Of a stretch of 64,000 nucleotides of DNA, positions 26,538-35,416 are shown piece by piece. Source of the stretch: Bacteroidales bacterium. Its GTDB lineage: Bacteria; Bacteroidota; Bacteroidia; Bacteroidales; Muribaculaceae. The notes under the pieces were generated by a model that was not told the DNA's origin, made no database searches, and saw nothing but the letters and a program-made list of their open reading frames with translations. The stretch is from contig JAAVFQ010000009.1 of assembly GCA_014800685.1 (NCBI GenBank), forward strand, positions 25,434-89,433, given 5' to 3'. A program made the translations under genes and the position numbers. Position 1 is the first letter of the stretch. Each line of letters starts with the position of its first letter.

Positions 26538-28568
26538 TTATGACTTGTAGTTACGTGTCTGTACCTTGATTGCCTCATAGTGCAGAGGCTCTTTGATGAG
26601 TTCGGGGGCTTTGGCATCGCTTCCCTGATAATCCCAGCAGGATACGTAGAAGCAGTTTTCGTCATCGCGTTTTGCCTCGCCCTCTTCAGTCTGATACTCA
26701 GTGCGGAAGTGACCGCCGCAAGACTCGTTACGGCTGAGCGCGTCGTAAGCGATAAGCTCGCCCATGGTGATGAAGTCGTTCAGACGGAATGCCTTGTCGA
26801 GCTCTACGTTCATGCCCTCAGCGGTGCCGGGGATGAAGAGCTCGTGGTCAAACTCCTGACGGATGCGCTTGAGCTCGTTGAGAGCCTTTTCAAGACCTTC
26901 GGCGTTGCGCGCCATACCCACATATTCCCACATGATGCGGCCAAGCTCCTTGTGGATAGAGTCTACTGAACGTTTGCCCTTGATGTTCATGAGCTTGTCC
27001 ATCTTCTCCTGACAGGCAGCCTCAGCCTTGTCAAATTCGGGAGTATCTGTGCGGAAGCGGGGAACGGTGATCTGGTCTGAGAGATAGTTCTGGATAGTAT
27101 AGGGAAGCACGAAGTAGCCGTCTGCAAGACCCTGCATAAGCGCGGAAGCACCCAGACGGTTTGCGCCGTGGTCGGAGAAGTTGCACTCTCCGATAGCGAA
27201 AAGACCCTTCACGGAAGTCTGAAGCTCATAGTCTACCCAGAGGCCACCCATAGTGTAGTGGATGGAGGGGAAGATCATCATCGGATTGTAGTAGTTCACG
27301 CCGTCTTTGGTGCAAGCGAGCTCTCCGGGATTCACGTCGGTGATTTCCTCATACATATCGAAGAGGTTGCCATAGCGCTGACGCACTACGTCGATGCCGA
27401 GACGGTTGATAGCCTCAGAGAAGTCGAGGAAGACAGCGAGGCCGGTATTGTTGACACCGAAGCCTGCGTCGCAACGCTCTTTAGCGGCGCGTGAAGCCAC
27501 GTCGCGGGGCACGAGGTTACCGAAGGCCGGATAGCGGCGTTCGAGATAGTAGTCGCGCTCGTCTTCGGGGATATCGCTACCCTTTATCTGGCCTGACTGG
27601 AGCTTCTTGGCATCCTCGATATTCTTGGGCACCCAGATGCGGCCGTCATTACGCAGAGACTCTGACATGAGGGTCAGTTTAGACTGCTTGTCGCCATGCA
27701 CGGGGATACAAGTGGGGTGAATCTGCACGAATGCGGGGTTTGCGAAGAGCGCACCCTTGCGATAGCAAGCCATAGCGGCAGAGACGTTGCAGCCCATTGC
27801 GTTGGTGGAAAGGAAGTAGGTGTTGCCATAACCGCCGGTAGCGACAACGACAGCGTGAGCGGCGAAACGCTCGAACTTGCCGGTCACGAGGTTTTTAGCG
27901 ATGATACCGCGGGCGCGGGGCACTCCATCCTTGTCATTGATGAGCACTACGTCGTGCATCTCATAGCGGTTGTAGCTCTTCACCTTGCCGAGTTCAATCT
28001 GGCGATTGAGTGAGGAGTAGGCGCCGAGGAGAAGCTGCTGGCCGGTCTGACCTTTGGCGTAGAATGTACGGGACACCTGTGCGCCACCGAAAGAACGGTT
28101 GGCCAGAAGACCGCCATATTCGCGGGCGAAGGGCACTCCCTGCGCCACACACTGGTCGATGATATTATTAGACACCTCGGCCAGACGATACACGTTAGCC
28201 TCACGGGCACGATAGTCGCCACCCTTTACAGTGTCGTAGAAAAGACGATATACAGAGTCACCGTCGTTCTGATAGTTTTTGGCAGCGTTGATACCACCCT
28301 GCGCTGCGATGGAGTGAGCGCGACGGGGGGAATCCTGGATGCAGAAGTTAAGGACGTTAAATCCGAGCTCTGCAAGAGTGGAAGCTGCGGATGCACCGGC
28401 CAGACCGGTTCCGACAACGATTACGTCAAGACGACGCTTGTTGGCGGGATTGACCAGTTTCTGGTGAGCCTTATAGTTGGTCCATTTCTCAGCGACAGGA
28501 CCCTCGGGGATTTTAGAATCCGCCGCGTTCATTACTTTTATGTTTTCTTTAGTTGTGTTAATTGCCAT
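26538..28568 (-). CDS. sdhA: Succinate dehydrogenase/fumarate reductase flavoprotein subunit
   Basis: Catalytic subunit with covalently bound FAD, 676 aa. The FAD-binding [17 protein letters not shown] and the histidine of [18 protein letters not shown] (the flavin attachment site) are clear near the N-terminus. Substrate-site motifs such as [17 protein letters not shown] and the HYTMGG region follow. Length and the 12-bp gap to sdhC fit the Bacteroidota type (Wolinella-like B group). Confidence 0.96.
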   Translation of the reverse strand: MAINTTKENIKVMNAADSKIPEGPVAEKWTNYKAHQKLVNPANKRRLDVIVVGTGLAGASAASTLAELGFNVLNFCIQDSPRRAHSIAAQGGINAAKNYQNDGDSVYRLFYDTVKGGDYRAREANVYRLAEVSNNIIDQCVAQGVPFAREYGGLLANRSFGGAQVSRTFYAKGQTGQQLLLGAYSSLNRQIELGKVKSYNRYEMHDVVLINDKDGVPRARGIIAKNLVTGKFERFAAHAVVVATGGYGNTYFLSTNAMGCNVSAAMACYRKGALFANPAFVQIHPTCIPVHGDKQSKLTLMSESLRNDGRIWVPKNIEDAKKLQSGQIKGSDIPEDERDYYLERRYPAFGNLVPRDVASRAAKERCDAGFGVNNTGLAVFLDFSEAINRLGIDVVRQRYGNLFDMYEEITDVNPGELACTKDGVNYYNPMMIFPSIHYTMGGLWVDYELQTSVKGLFAIGECNFSDHGANRLGASALMQGLADGYFVLPYTIQNYLSDQITVPRFRTDTPEFDKAEAACQEKMDKLMNIKGKRSVDSIHKELGRIMWEYVGMARNAEGLEKALNELKRIRQEFDHELFIPGTAEGMNVELDKAFRLNDFITMGELIAYDALSRNESCGGHFRTEYQTEEGEAKRDDENCFYVSCWDYQGSDAKAPELIKEPLHYEAIKVQTRNYKS

Positions 28569-28580
28569 ATCGCTTGGAAA

Positions 28581-29603
28581 TTAAAGATTGGGATTCATCA
28601 TTCCGGGCTGTGCGGGTGCGGGATCGTTCTGTTCAAGATAGTCGAGGAACTTCACAGCTTTCTGAAGAGCGGCTGCTCTGTTAGCCATTTCCTCTACCTG
28701 CTTTTCGCCGTCGGGCTGAGCCTTGATCATCTGCTGAATCTGAGGATTCTTCATCTGCTCCATCTGAGAGTTGAGCTGATTGCTCATCTGGCGCATACCC
28801 TGAGATACCTGCACGTAAGGCATAGTTTTGATGGCATTGCCCATCTGGTCTGCATCAGGACCGAAGTCTTTCTCGATCATGGGGACTATCATATCCTTAT
28901 ACTGCTCGCGGAGGGCCTCGTCAGTGAGATAATAGCCCTGATTTGCACGAACAGAGAAGACGATAGCCTGAGCCACGAAGAGAAGCACTACGATGCTCAC
29001 CCACCATGCAGAAATGCATTTGAGACGGGGGATCCAGGTGGTATTGTCCCAACCCACTGACTGGAACATAGACCAGAATCCATGATTCATGTGGAACCAG
29101 AGAGCCACAAAGCCAATGATATAGACGATGGGAGTCCACACCTGAGAGAAAGCTTCCTGAAGGAAGAGCGTGCCGGCGGCAGGGGGGATGCTGTCTACAC
29201 AGCCGGCGATTTCCGCAAGCTGCATTTTAGCCCAGAACTGGATAAGGTGAACCACGAGGAACGCGAGAATCACGATACCGAGGACGAGCATGTTCTGAGA
29301 AGACCATTCCACGCTTTTGGGACGGTGGGAGATGGCATATCTCTCAGAGCCGCGGGCCTTTCTGTTCTGCACGGTGAGAACGAAGGCATAGATGATGTGA
29401 ATGAGGATGAAAACAGCCAGGACTGCTGACGCCAGAAGGGCATACCAGTTGGCGCCCAGGAACTCGCAGATGGAGTTATAGGCGGCGGGCCAGCAGATGG
29501 CTATGGAATTCATCAAACAGTGGAAGGTAACGAATAGGACGAGAAATGCACCCGTGAGGGCCATTATAAACTTACGTCCTACAGATGAAGTTGATAACCA
29601 CAT
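28581..29603 (-). CDS. sdhC: Succinate dehydrogenase/fumarate reductase cytochrome b subunit, with C-terminal extension
   Basis: Di-heme membrane anchor of the B-type (Wolinella-like) complex. Residues 1-222 carry five membrane helices (MALTGAFLVLFVTFHCLMNS, FLGANWYALLASAVLAVFIL and others) with histidines suited to heme ligation. After about residue 223 comes a soluble Met- and Gln-rich helical extension of about 117 residues (QMSNQLNSQMEQMKNPQIQQ), ending in a Pro-rich tail. The usual family member has about 220-250 aa, so the extension is unusual. It is first in the operon. Confidence 0.9.
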   Translation of the reverse strand: MWLSTSSVGRKFIMALTGAFLVLFVTFHCLMNSIAICWPAAYNSICEFLGANWYALLASAVLAVFILIHIIYAFVLTVQNRKARGSERYAISHRPKSVEWSSQNMLVLGIVILAFLVVHLIQFWAKMQLAEIAGCVDSIPPAAGTLFLQEAFSQVWTPIVYIIGFVALWFHMNHGFWSMFQSVGWDNTTWIPRLKCISAWWVSIVVLLFVAQAIVFSVRANQGYYLTDEALREQYKDMIVPMIEKDFGPDADQMGNAIKTMPYVQVSQGMRQMSNQLNSQMEQMKNPQIQQMIKAQPDGEKQVEEMANRAAALQKAVKFLDYLEQNDPAPAQPGMMNPNL

Positions 29604-29717
29604 AGCAGTTCTGAATTAGATTTAAGTTATTTATTGTTAGTAATTTTCGATTTTAAGGCATACCTCTCTCACGCTTTTCCGGAAGAGAATCCCGGCGTTA
29701 AGAGATGTAACAGTCTG

Positions 29718-29748
29718 CAAAATTAAGTATTTTTCGCGTCTATGCAAA
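29718..29748 (-). promoter_or_regulatory. Promoter of sdhCAB
   Basis: On the minus strand TTTG (29748-29745) and TAATTTTG (29725-29718) have a 19-bp spacer. The leader to the sdhC ATG is about 105 nt. Confidence 0.65.
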
Positions 29749-29826
29749 ATTATTATGGATATTTTTCGAGATATTAGGTATTAAGAAAAAAACTTTATCT
29801 TCGCAACTCAAAAATCGCCCGTAAGA

Positions 29827-29858
29827 TTTGGCTATTCTGATTTTTTTTATTAACTTTG
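29827..29858 (+). promoter_or_regulatory. Promoter of tRNA-Arg
   Basis: TTTG at 29827-29830 and TAACTTTG at 29851-29858 have a 20-bp spacer, 11 bp before the mature tRNA 5' end. Confidence 0.75.
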
Positions 29859-29869
29859 CACCACTTTTC

Positions 29870-29943
29870 GGTTCGGTAGCTCAATTGGATAGAGCAACAG
29901 CCTTCTAAGCTGTGGGTTCCGGGTTCGATTCCCGGCCGAATCA
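29870..29943 (+). tRNA. tRNA-Arg (anticodon TCT)
   Basis: A 74-nt cloverleaf. Acceptor arms are ggttcgg and ccgaatc (one G-U pair), the D-arm is gctc...gagc, and the anticodon stem acagc/gctgt encloses loop cttctaa (anticodon TCT, codon AGA). The T-arm is ccggg-ttcgatt-cccgg. CCA is not encoded. Confidence 0.96.
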
Positions 29944-29964
29944 CTTTTCATAATTTGGGGTTTG

Positions 29965-30005
29965 AAAAAAGCAATGTAGAGATTTTCTCCGCATTGCTTT
30001 TTTTC
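29965..30005 (+). terminator. Terminator after tRNA-Arg
   Basis: A 12-bp stem aaaaaagcaatg / cattgctttttt ends in a T-run. It also faces the 3' end of the minus-strand DUF2461 gene. Confidence 0.85.
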
Positions 30006-30017
30006 TTTCGGGGCCTT

Positions 30018-30710
30018 TTAGTTGATGAAGTCTTCTATAGTGAAATTCACAAACCGGTTATACTTATGCATCTGCTCTATATAAGGTTCCAGAAGGGAGG
30101 CCGTCTCTTGTGAGAGTGAGGTGGCGTCGGTGTCAAACGAACTGAGAAGCTCTTCTGGCATATCTCCCCAGGCTATGAAGTCGCGCGGGCGCACATATTC
30201 CACCCATTCCCAGTCGCGCGCTATTCCGGCAGGAGCTGTCTTCAGCGGATTCATACCGAGCAAGGGGAACAGTCGGCGAAAGTCCGGAGACTCCACTATG
30301 GCCCTATATTCATCTATTTCATCATAGATGGAACGGCGGATGGCGGTCACCACTTTCGAGGGAAGACAGGCGGCGCCGGCGGCTATAAAGCAGTTGCCCG
30401 GCTCTATATGAAAATAATATCCGGCCGTCATACCTTTCTTGCCGTAGGGAGGATTAATGAAGATGCCTATATGCGTCTTGTAGGGTGACTTGTCGGAAGA
30501 GAACCTTACATCACGGTAGATGCGATATGTGCAATCGGAGGGACGAAGACGCGCCGCTTCCGGATCAACCTGCGCGACGGCTTCGATAAACTGGGAGGCA
30601 AGATTGCTCACCTTGGTCTTCACCTCCTCATATTCACTTTTATGCTGCTGAAACCATTCCCTGTCGTTATGACGGGCAAGGCGCTTCAGGAAGTCAAGTA
30701 TCGTCTTCAC
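30018..30710 (-). CDS. DUF2461 family protein
   Basis: Protein of 230 aa in the DUF2461 family, recognised from the N-terminal FLKRLARHNDREWFQQHKSEYE and the central YRIYRDVRFSSDKSPYKTHIG followed by YYFHIEPG. No function is established for the family. It starts with GTG at 30710, four bases inside the end of the upstream PNGase F-like gene (GTGA overlap), so it is co-transcribed with that secreted protein. No signal peptide is seen. Confidence 0.88.
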   Translation of the reverse strand: MKTILDFLKRLARHNDREWFQQHKSEYEEVKTKVSNLASQFIEAVAQVDPEAARLRPSDCTYRIYRDVRFSSDKSPYKTHIGIFINPPYGKKGMTAGYYFHIEPGNCFIAAGAACLPSKVVTAIRRSIYDEIDEYRAIVESPDFRRLFPLLGMNPLKTAPAGIARDWEWVEYVRPRDFIAWGDMPEELLSSFDTDATSLSQETASLLEPYIEQMHKYNRFVNFTIEDFIN

Positions 30711-32086
30711 TTCACTACCATTTTATGCAGGGCTGCTCGGCCATCGGCAGTGCGGACGCTTACGAGATAAAGGCCCGGGGCGAAAGTTTCCAGCGAGATG
30801 CTGTCGCCGGGATTGTGACGTCCGTAGAGCAGTTCCCCTCCTATAGAATATATGGCCACCTCGGCCGCGGACTCGGCGCCGTGGAAAAAGAGCACATTTC
30901 CCTCCTGACGGAATTCAAAATCAGCTTTCATCACGAGCTCAGGCACTTCCGAGGGCACAAGGCCCTTGCGCGCTCCCTGCAGATAAGCCGAGACGTAGAA
31001 GTCGCCCTGATTGCCGTAGAATTCTGCATCGGGAACGCTGAGGAGCACGGAGTGTTCACCGGCCTTCATGGCACCGAGATGAATTTCACGGATAGGGAAA
31101 GCCTGTCCGGGACACCAGTTGGAATAGTTATACCAGAAATCATAATCCGGGGTGTATCCGTAGATGCCATTGGGCTGGGTGTTATATTTTCTGTAGGGCT
31201 CGCAGTCCACGCCTCCGGGTGTATAGTCGAAGACAGGCTCGCCATCCACATACACGAAATGATGGCGACGCACATACTCCTCACCATTCTCGGCGGCTCC
31301 ATGATTGGAGGTAATGAGAATTATGCGGGCGTCATTGACATCCTCATCAAGAGTGAAGCGGTAGGTCTTGGCAGCCTTCCCCAGTTCGTCGCAGGCTCCT
31401 TCTGTATAGCTATTGAAGTTTTTAGGCCCATGAATCTCTGTTTTCTTCATCACTATCGGGACGAGGACATTATCATCAGTGAGCGCAGCCGGCTCGTCGG
31501 CAGAGACAAACTCCAGCGTGCCGCTGAAGACATCGTTGCGGGTAGCGCAGCCCACTATCTGCTGATTGGCTGCGTAGGGAATGCCGAAAACCTCAAACTC
31601 CAGCCAGAAATCATATTTAGCGCGGAGCGCTGCGTCTCGCATTATCAGGGAGAGTCCCGGCAGCTTATATTCGTAAGGGACTGAATTGGGCTGACGGTTC
31701 TTGTTCATAAAGGGGGTGACAAAGCGTGCTACCTCTATTCGCTGCACTTCGTTGATGTCGTATGACTCTTCACCCTTGGGAACGAGCGCCAGAGTGACAT
31801 TGCCCAGACGGTCATAATTGTCGCAGAGAGCTCCGATGGTGACTTTCATGGTGAGGTCATTGCCAAACCATTGGAGGTCGGCATCGGTCAGACGCTTGGC
31901 ATAGAGGTAATTGGTGTGGCGCAGGATGCCGTCGGCAGCATCCTTGTCAAAGACATTGGCGTTATATCCGTCATAAAAGACAGCTTTATCATAGATGCCG
32001 AGCACACGCTCTTCGGGAGCTGCAGTCATGGAAAGAGCTGATAGCACTACGGCCCCTCCTGCAAGAAGTATTTTGGAAAGTTTCAT
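30707..32086 (-). CDS. Secreted PNGase F-like protein with type IX sorting tail
   Basis: Exported protein of 459 aa. The signal peptide ends near residue 22 (LSMTAAPEE). The central region resembles the two jelly-roll domains of peptide-N-glycosidase F. CDNYDRLGNV parallels the CDEWDRYANV segment holding a catalytic Asp, VARFVTPFM parallels IGRFITPYW, and NWCPGQAFPIREI parallels GWCPGMAVPTRID. The C-terminus (VAIYSIGGELLYGR ... FAPGLYLVSVRT) is a typical type IX secretion sorting domain. The likely activity is release of N-glycans from glycoproteins outside the cell; catalytic competence is inferred. Confidence 0.78.
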   Translation of the reverse strand: MKLSKILLAGGAVVLSALSMTAAPEERVLGIYDKAVFYDGYNANVFDKDAADGILRHTNYLYAKRLTDADLQWFGNDLTMKVTIGALCDNYDRLGNVTLALVPKGEESYDINEVQRIEVARFVTPFMNKNRQPNSVPYEYKLPGLSLIMRDAALRAKYDFWLEFEVFGIPYAANQQIVGCATRNDVFSGTLEFVSADEPAALTDDNVLVPIVMKKTEIHGPKNFNSYTEGACDELGKAAKTYRFTLDEDVNDARIILITSNHGAAENGEEYVRRHHFVYVDGEPVFDYTPGGVDCEPYRKYNTQPNGIYGYTPDYDFWYNYSNWCPGQAFPIREIHLGAMKAGEHSVLLSVPDAEFYGNQGDFYVSAYLQGARKGLVPSEVPELVMKADFEFRQEGNVLFFHGAESAAEVAIYSIGGELLYGRHNPGDSISLETFAPGLYLVSVRTADGRAALHKMVVK

Positions 32087-32090
32087 AACA

Positions 32091-32098
32091 CAAAATTA
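32091..32098 (-). promoter_or_regulatory. -7 box four bases before the PNGase F-like ATG
   Basis: TAATTTTG on the minus strand is separated from the ATG at 32086 by tgtt. The predicted transcript would be leaderless or nearly so. Confidence 0.5.
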
Positions 32099-32187
32099 AT
32101 AAATCTCAGAGAAAAATCCAAATGTACATTCCTCATTTAAGACTTTTTATAATAAGGTGGCGACTTTTATCGTTAAATAATGAGACT

Positions 32188-32211
32188 TAGAGTATGTTTA
32201 CTTTTAAATGA
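32188..32211 (+). repeat. Solo end of the MITE-like element
   Basis: ttagagtatgtttactttta matches the left terminal repeat at 49357 and is followed by aatgatt as there. No partner end was found nearby. Confidence 0.6.
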
Positions 32212-32215
32212 TTAG

Positions 32216-32306
32216 TGTGAGATGAAAACTCTTGTATTATAAAACTTGTCCTTTCGGGCTAACTCCCTGTTTTATACGCACATTAATTTTCCTCACTTAC
32301 TTACTG
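32216..32306 (+). repeat. Leader-type element (gtgaga ... cctcac), long copy
   Basis: Shares both ends with 16226-16271. It carries an extra centre of about 40 bp with its own inverted repeat (tataaaac / gttttata). It ends just upstream of the porE ATG, so it forms most of that gene's leader. Confidence 0.65.
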
Positions 32307-32323
32307 ATTTAACTTTCCCGACA

Positions 32324-34312
32324 ATGTCACGAATATATAGAGTCGTTCCCATCGCTCTCGCCCTTATAGCCGCTTTCTGCTTCTTCGGATGCAAGCAGGC
32401 AAAACTCTCCGTGGCCGACGAGCAGTTGGCCAGAGGAGAATTTTTCGAAGCTGCCAAGACCTATAAGAAGATTGACTCGCGGCTGAAACGCCAGGAAGAC
32501 CGTCCTCTGCGTGGCGAGATAGCCTTCAAGACAGGAACTTGCTACCGTCGGCTTAACATGGCTTCGCGCGCCTCGGCGGCCTATCAGAAAGCCATAAGAT
32601 TCAACTATCCTGACTCTACGGCCTGGCTCTGGCTCGGCCGTTCGCTGCAGGCTGAGGGGAAGTATGCTCAGGCTATCGAGGCCTACAATAAGTTTCTGGA
32701 ATTCCAGCCCGACAATGTGCAGGCGAGAAAGGGCCTGCTGGGCTCGCGCATGGCTCTGGAGGCCCGGCAGAAAAAGACCCGCACCAGATATAATGTCAAG
32801 CAAGACAAGCTCTTTAACTCCCGCCGCGCCGACTTCGCTCCGATGTATCTGGACAAGAGTTTCGACCAGCTGTATTTTACCACCTCTAATGAGAAGGTCA
32901 CCGGCGACGCCCGGTCGGAAATCACCGGCATGAAGAAAAGCGACATCTGGCGTGCCAAAAAGAATGAACGCGGCGAATGGGAAAGACCGGAGGCTGTGGA
33001 GGGTGAACTGAATTCTGCCGATGATGAGGGAATAGTCAGCTTTTCGCCTGACGGCCAGACCATGTATCTCACCAAGGCCAGACGCTCGCCCGTGGCTGAC
33101 ACGTCTGTGGAAATCTACACCTCTCGCCGCAGCGATGCCTCATGGAGCGCTCCGCAAAAGTTTGAGATAACGGCCGACACCATATCTGCCGTCGGCCACC
33201 CGGCGGTTTCTCCCGACGGCAAATGGCTCTATTTCGCTTCCGACATGCCGGGAGGATACGGTGGGAAAGACATCTGGCGCATACGGCTGGATGAGAGAGC
33301 CGGTTCGCTGGAAAATCTTGGGTCAGACATCAATACTCCCGGCGATGAAATGTTTCCTTACGTGCGCACTGACTCGCTCCTCTATTTCGCGTCTGACGGC
33401 CATCAGGGCTATGGTGGCCTTGACATCTTCAAGGCCTGGCTCAACTCTACGGGCGACAGATGGTCAGTTGAGAATATGGGTGAGCCGATGAATAGCGCCG
33501 GAGATGATTTCGGCATAACATTCGGCCCCGGAGAGACCGGCTTTTTCAGTTCGAACAGAGGCGACGGACGCGGATATGACCACATCTATTCTTTCGAGCT
33601 CCCCGAACTGAAGGTAACTATATCCGGCTGGGTGCTCGACAAGGATGATGAGCCGGTGCCTAATGCCATCATCCGCATTGTGGGCGATGACGGCTCGAAT
33701 CAGAAGGAGGTGGCCAGAGATGACGGCACTTTCAAGTTCAATCTAAACCGTGGAGTCAGATATGTAATGCTCGCCGGAGCTCCCGGATATCTGAACGTCA
33801 AGCAGGAGTTTGAATCTGATTCGGCAGAGGAGGATGCAGAATATGGCATCGACTTTATTCTCGCGGCTATCCATAAGCCTCAGGTGGTGGAAAATATTTT
33901 CTACGATTTCGACAAAGCCACCCTGCGCCCGGAGTCAAAAGAGGCTCTTGATGAAATGGTGCAGATGCTGCGCGATAATCCCAACATTACTATCGAAATG
34001 GCTTCCCATACCGACAGGAAGGGCTCTGACACTTATAATCAGGGTCTCTCGGAGCGACGCGCCAAGTCGGTCATAGACTATCTTGTCGCCTCCGGCATCT
34101 CTCGCGCCCGCCTCAATCCCAAGGGCTACGGAAAGACCAGACCCAAGACCGTCACCAAACGAATAAACAAGGAGTTTCCGCAATTCCCCGAGGGCACTGT
34201 GCTCACTGAAGAGTATATCCTTTCGCTCCCCGAAGATCAGCAGGAGATAGCTGACCAAATCAACCGTCGCACGGAGTTTCAGGTGATCTCCACGGACTAT
34301 GACGGCTTCTGA
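32324..34312 (+). CDS. porE: PorE-like type IX secretion lipoprotein (TPR, WD40-like, CRD, OmpA)
   Basis: Periplasmic lipoprotein of 662 aa. The lipobox Cys23 (CFFGC) is followed by TPR repeats (about 30-150) and a PD40/WD40-like propeller (about 170-430, repeated SPDGxxxYF motifs). A carboxypeptidase-regulatory-like domain (about 435-510) and an OmpA peptidoglycan-binding domain (about 523-615, SHTDRKGSDTYNQGLSERRA) complete it. This order and length match PorE of Porphyromonas gingivalis, which ties the type IX machine to peptidoglycan. An upstream in-frame ATG at 32246 lies in the repeat-containing leader and gives a poor signal. It is divergent from a likely type IX cargo gene. Confidence 0.8.
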   Translation: MSRIYRVVPIALALIAAFCFFGCKQAKLSVADEQLARGEFFEAAKTYKKIDSRLKRQEDRPLRGEIAFKTGTCYRRLNMASRASAAYQKAIRFNYPDSTAWLWLGRSLQAEGKYAQAIEAYNKFLEFQPDNVQARKGLLGSRMALEARQKKTRTRYNVKQDKLFNSRRADFAPMYLDKSFDQLYFTTSNEKVTGDARSEITGMKKSDIWRAKKNERGEWERPEAVEGELNSADDEGIVSFSPDGQTMYLTKARRSPVADTSVEIYTSRRSDASWSAPQKFEITADTISAVGHPAVSPDGKWLYFASDMPGGYGGKDIWRIRLDERAGSLENLGSDINTPGDEMFPYVRTDSLLYFASDGHQGYGGLDIFKAWLNSTGDRWSVENMGEPMNSAGDDFGITFGPGETGFFSSNRGDGRGYDHIYSFELPELKVTISGWVLDKDDEPVPNAIIRIVGDDGSNQKEVARDDGTFKFNLNRGVRYVMLAGAPGYLNVKQEFESDSAEEDAEYGIDFILAAIHKPQVVENIFYDFDKATLRPESKEALDEMVQMLRDNPNITIEMASHTDRKGSDTYNQGLSERRAKSVIDYLVASGISRARLNPKGYGKTRPKTVTKRINKEFPQFPEGTVLTEEYILSLPEDQQEIADQINRRTEFQVISTDYDGF

Positions 34313-34328
34313 CATTGAGACTGAAATC

Positions 34329-35276
34329 ATGAAGTTTCGCACTGAAATATCAATCCCCGCGGCCCCTTTCCGTATCTCGCCGGAGAAGCGGGGGGTGCTT
34401 TTGGGCAGTTGCTTCTCGGATGAGATAGGAGCGCGCATGAGAAATGCTCTCTGGGACGTACTCCCTAATCCTTGCGGCACCCTCTTCAATCCCCTCTCCA
34501 TAGCCCGCGCCATCAGGATTGCACTCGCCACTGAGAGTCAGTCGGCCATAAGATTTGCCCATCGCCCTCCCCTATGGCACTCGTGGGATTTCTCCACGCT
34601 CTTTTCTGATCCTTCGGAAGAGCGTTGTCGCCGCAGATGCCTCGAGGCGCTTGACTTGCTGACCCTTTATCTCTCTTCGGCTTCCTTTCTGGCTGTCACT
34701 TTCGGCACTGCCATGATATATACTCTTGAGGGAGTGCCGGTGGCCAACTGCCATAAATATCCGCAGTCTACATTTGAAAGAGGGATGTGCTCAGTAGAGG
34801 AAATAGTGCAAGAATGGAAAAATATCCTATCGCTCTTATGGGAAAAGAATCCTGACATCAAGGTGATTTTCACCATCAGCCCGGTGAGACACGTGGCAGA
34901 CACGCTCCCGGTCAACTCCCTCTCAAAAGCCACTCTACGTCTGGCCGTAGAGCAGCTTGCATCATGGGCGGAAGCAAAGGGACGCACATTCTATTTCCCG
35001 GCATACGAGATAATGATAGACGACCTTAGAGACTATCGTTTTTATGCCTCCGACATGGTTCATCCATCGTCGACTGCCGTAGACTACGTATGGCGGCATT
35101 TTCAGGCTTGCCTTCTGACAGAAAAAGACCGCGCCATTATCTCTGCCGGAGAGTCCCTGAGAAAAAGACTTACCCATCGGCCACTGATAGAGGGGATAGA
35201 CGACACCGACTTCCGCACAAAGACCGCAGAGAAGCTGGAGGCTTTCCTCTCTGCCCATCCCGGGATGCGACCCTGA
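34329..35276 (+). CDS. GSCFA family protein
   Basis: Protein of 315 aa named for the GSCFA motif, here GSCFSDEIG near residue 25. Later motifs VTFGTAMIYT and CHKYPQSTFE, with ISPVRHVAD further on, follow the family pattern. They suggest an SGNH/GDSL-like hydrolase with Ser, Asp and His in equivalent places (DMVHPSSTAVDYV near the end). The substrate is unknown. I chose the ATG at 34329, 16 bp after porE, over an ATG at 34299 that would overlap it. It is probably co-transcribed with porE. Confidence 0.85.
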   Translation: MKFRTEISIPAAPFRISPEKRGVLLGSCFSDEIGARMRNALWDVLPNPCGTLFNPLSIARAIRIALATESQSAIRFAHRPPLWHSWDFSTLFSDPSEERCRRRCLEALDLLTLYLSSASFLAVTFGTAMIYTLEGVPVANCHKYPQSTFERGMCSVEEIVQEWKNILSLLWEKNPDIKVIFTISPVRHVADTLPVNSLSKATLRLAVEQLASWAEAKGRTFYFPAYEIMIDDLRDYRFYASDMVHPSSTAVDYVWRHFQACLLTEKDRAIISAGESLRKRLTHRPLIEGIDDTDFRTKTAEKLEAFLSAHPGMRP

Positions 35277-35349
35277 GCTTACAAGGCGTGTCGGAGCGTC
35301 CTGCGCGCCCTTCAGTCGCCGGCTCAGCGACTTGTTATTCTTACGAATC

Positions 35350-35394
35350 TAATGAGGGGATGTCAAAATTTAGCATTTTGACATCCCCTCATTA
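35350..35394. terminator. Large palindromic bidirectional terminator
   Basis: A perfect 20-bp inverted repeat (taatgaggggatgtcaaaat and complement) with a 5-nt loop lies between the convergent GSCFA and secA genes. Its core resembles the hairpin at 49320. Confidence 0.8.
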
Positions 35395-35416
35395 GGTATT
35401 TACTTTTTCGTATTTC

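Noticed and set aside
32246-32323. Earlier start for porE
   Set aside because: It lies in the repeat-type leader; the ATG at 32324 gives a clean lipoprotein signal and the expected length.
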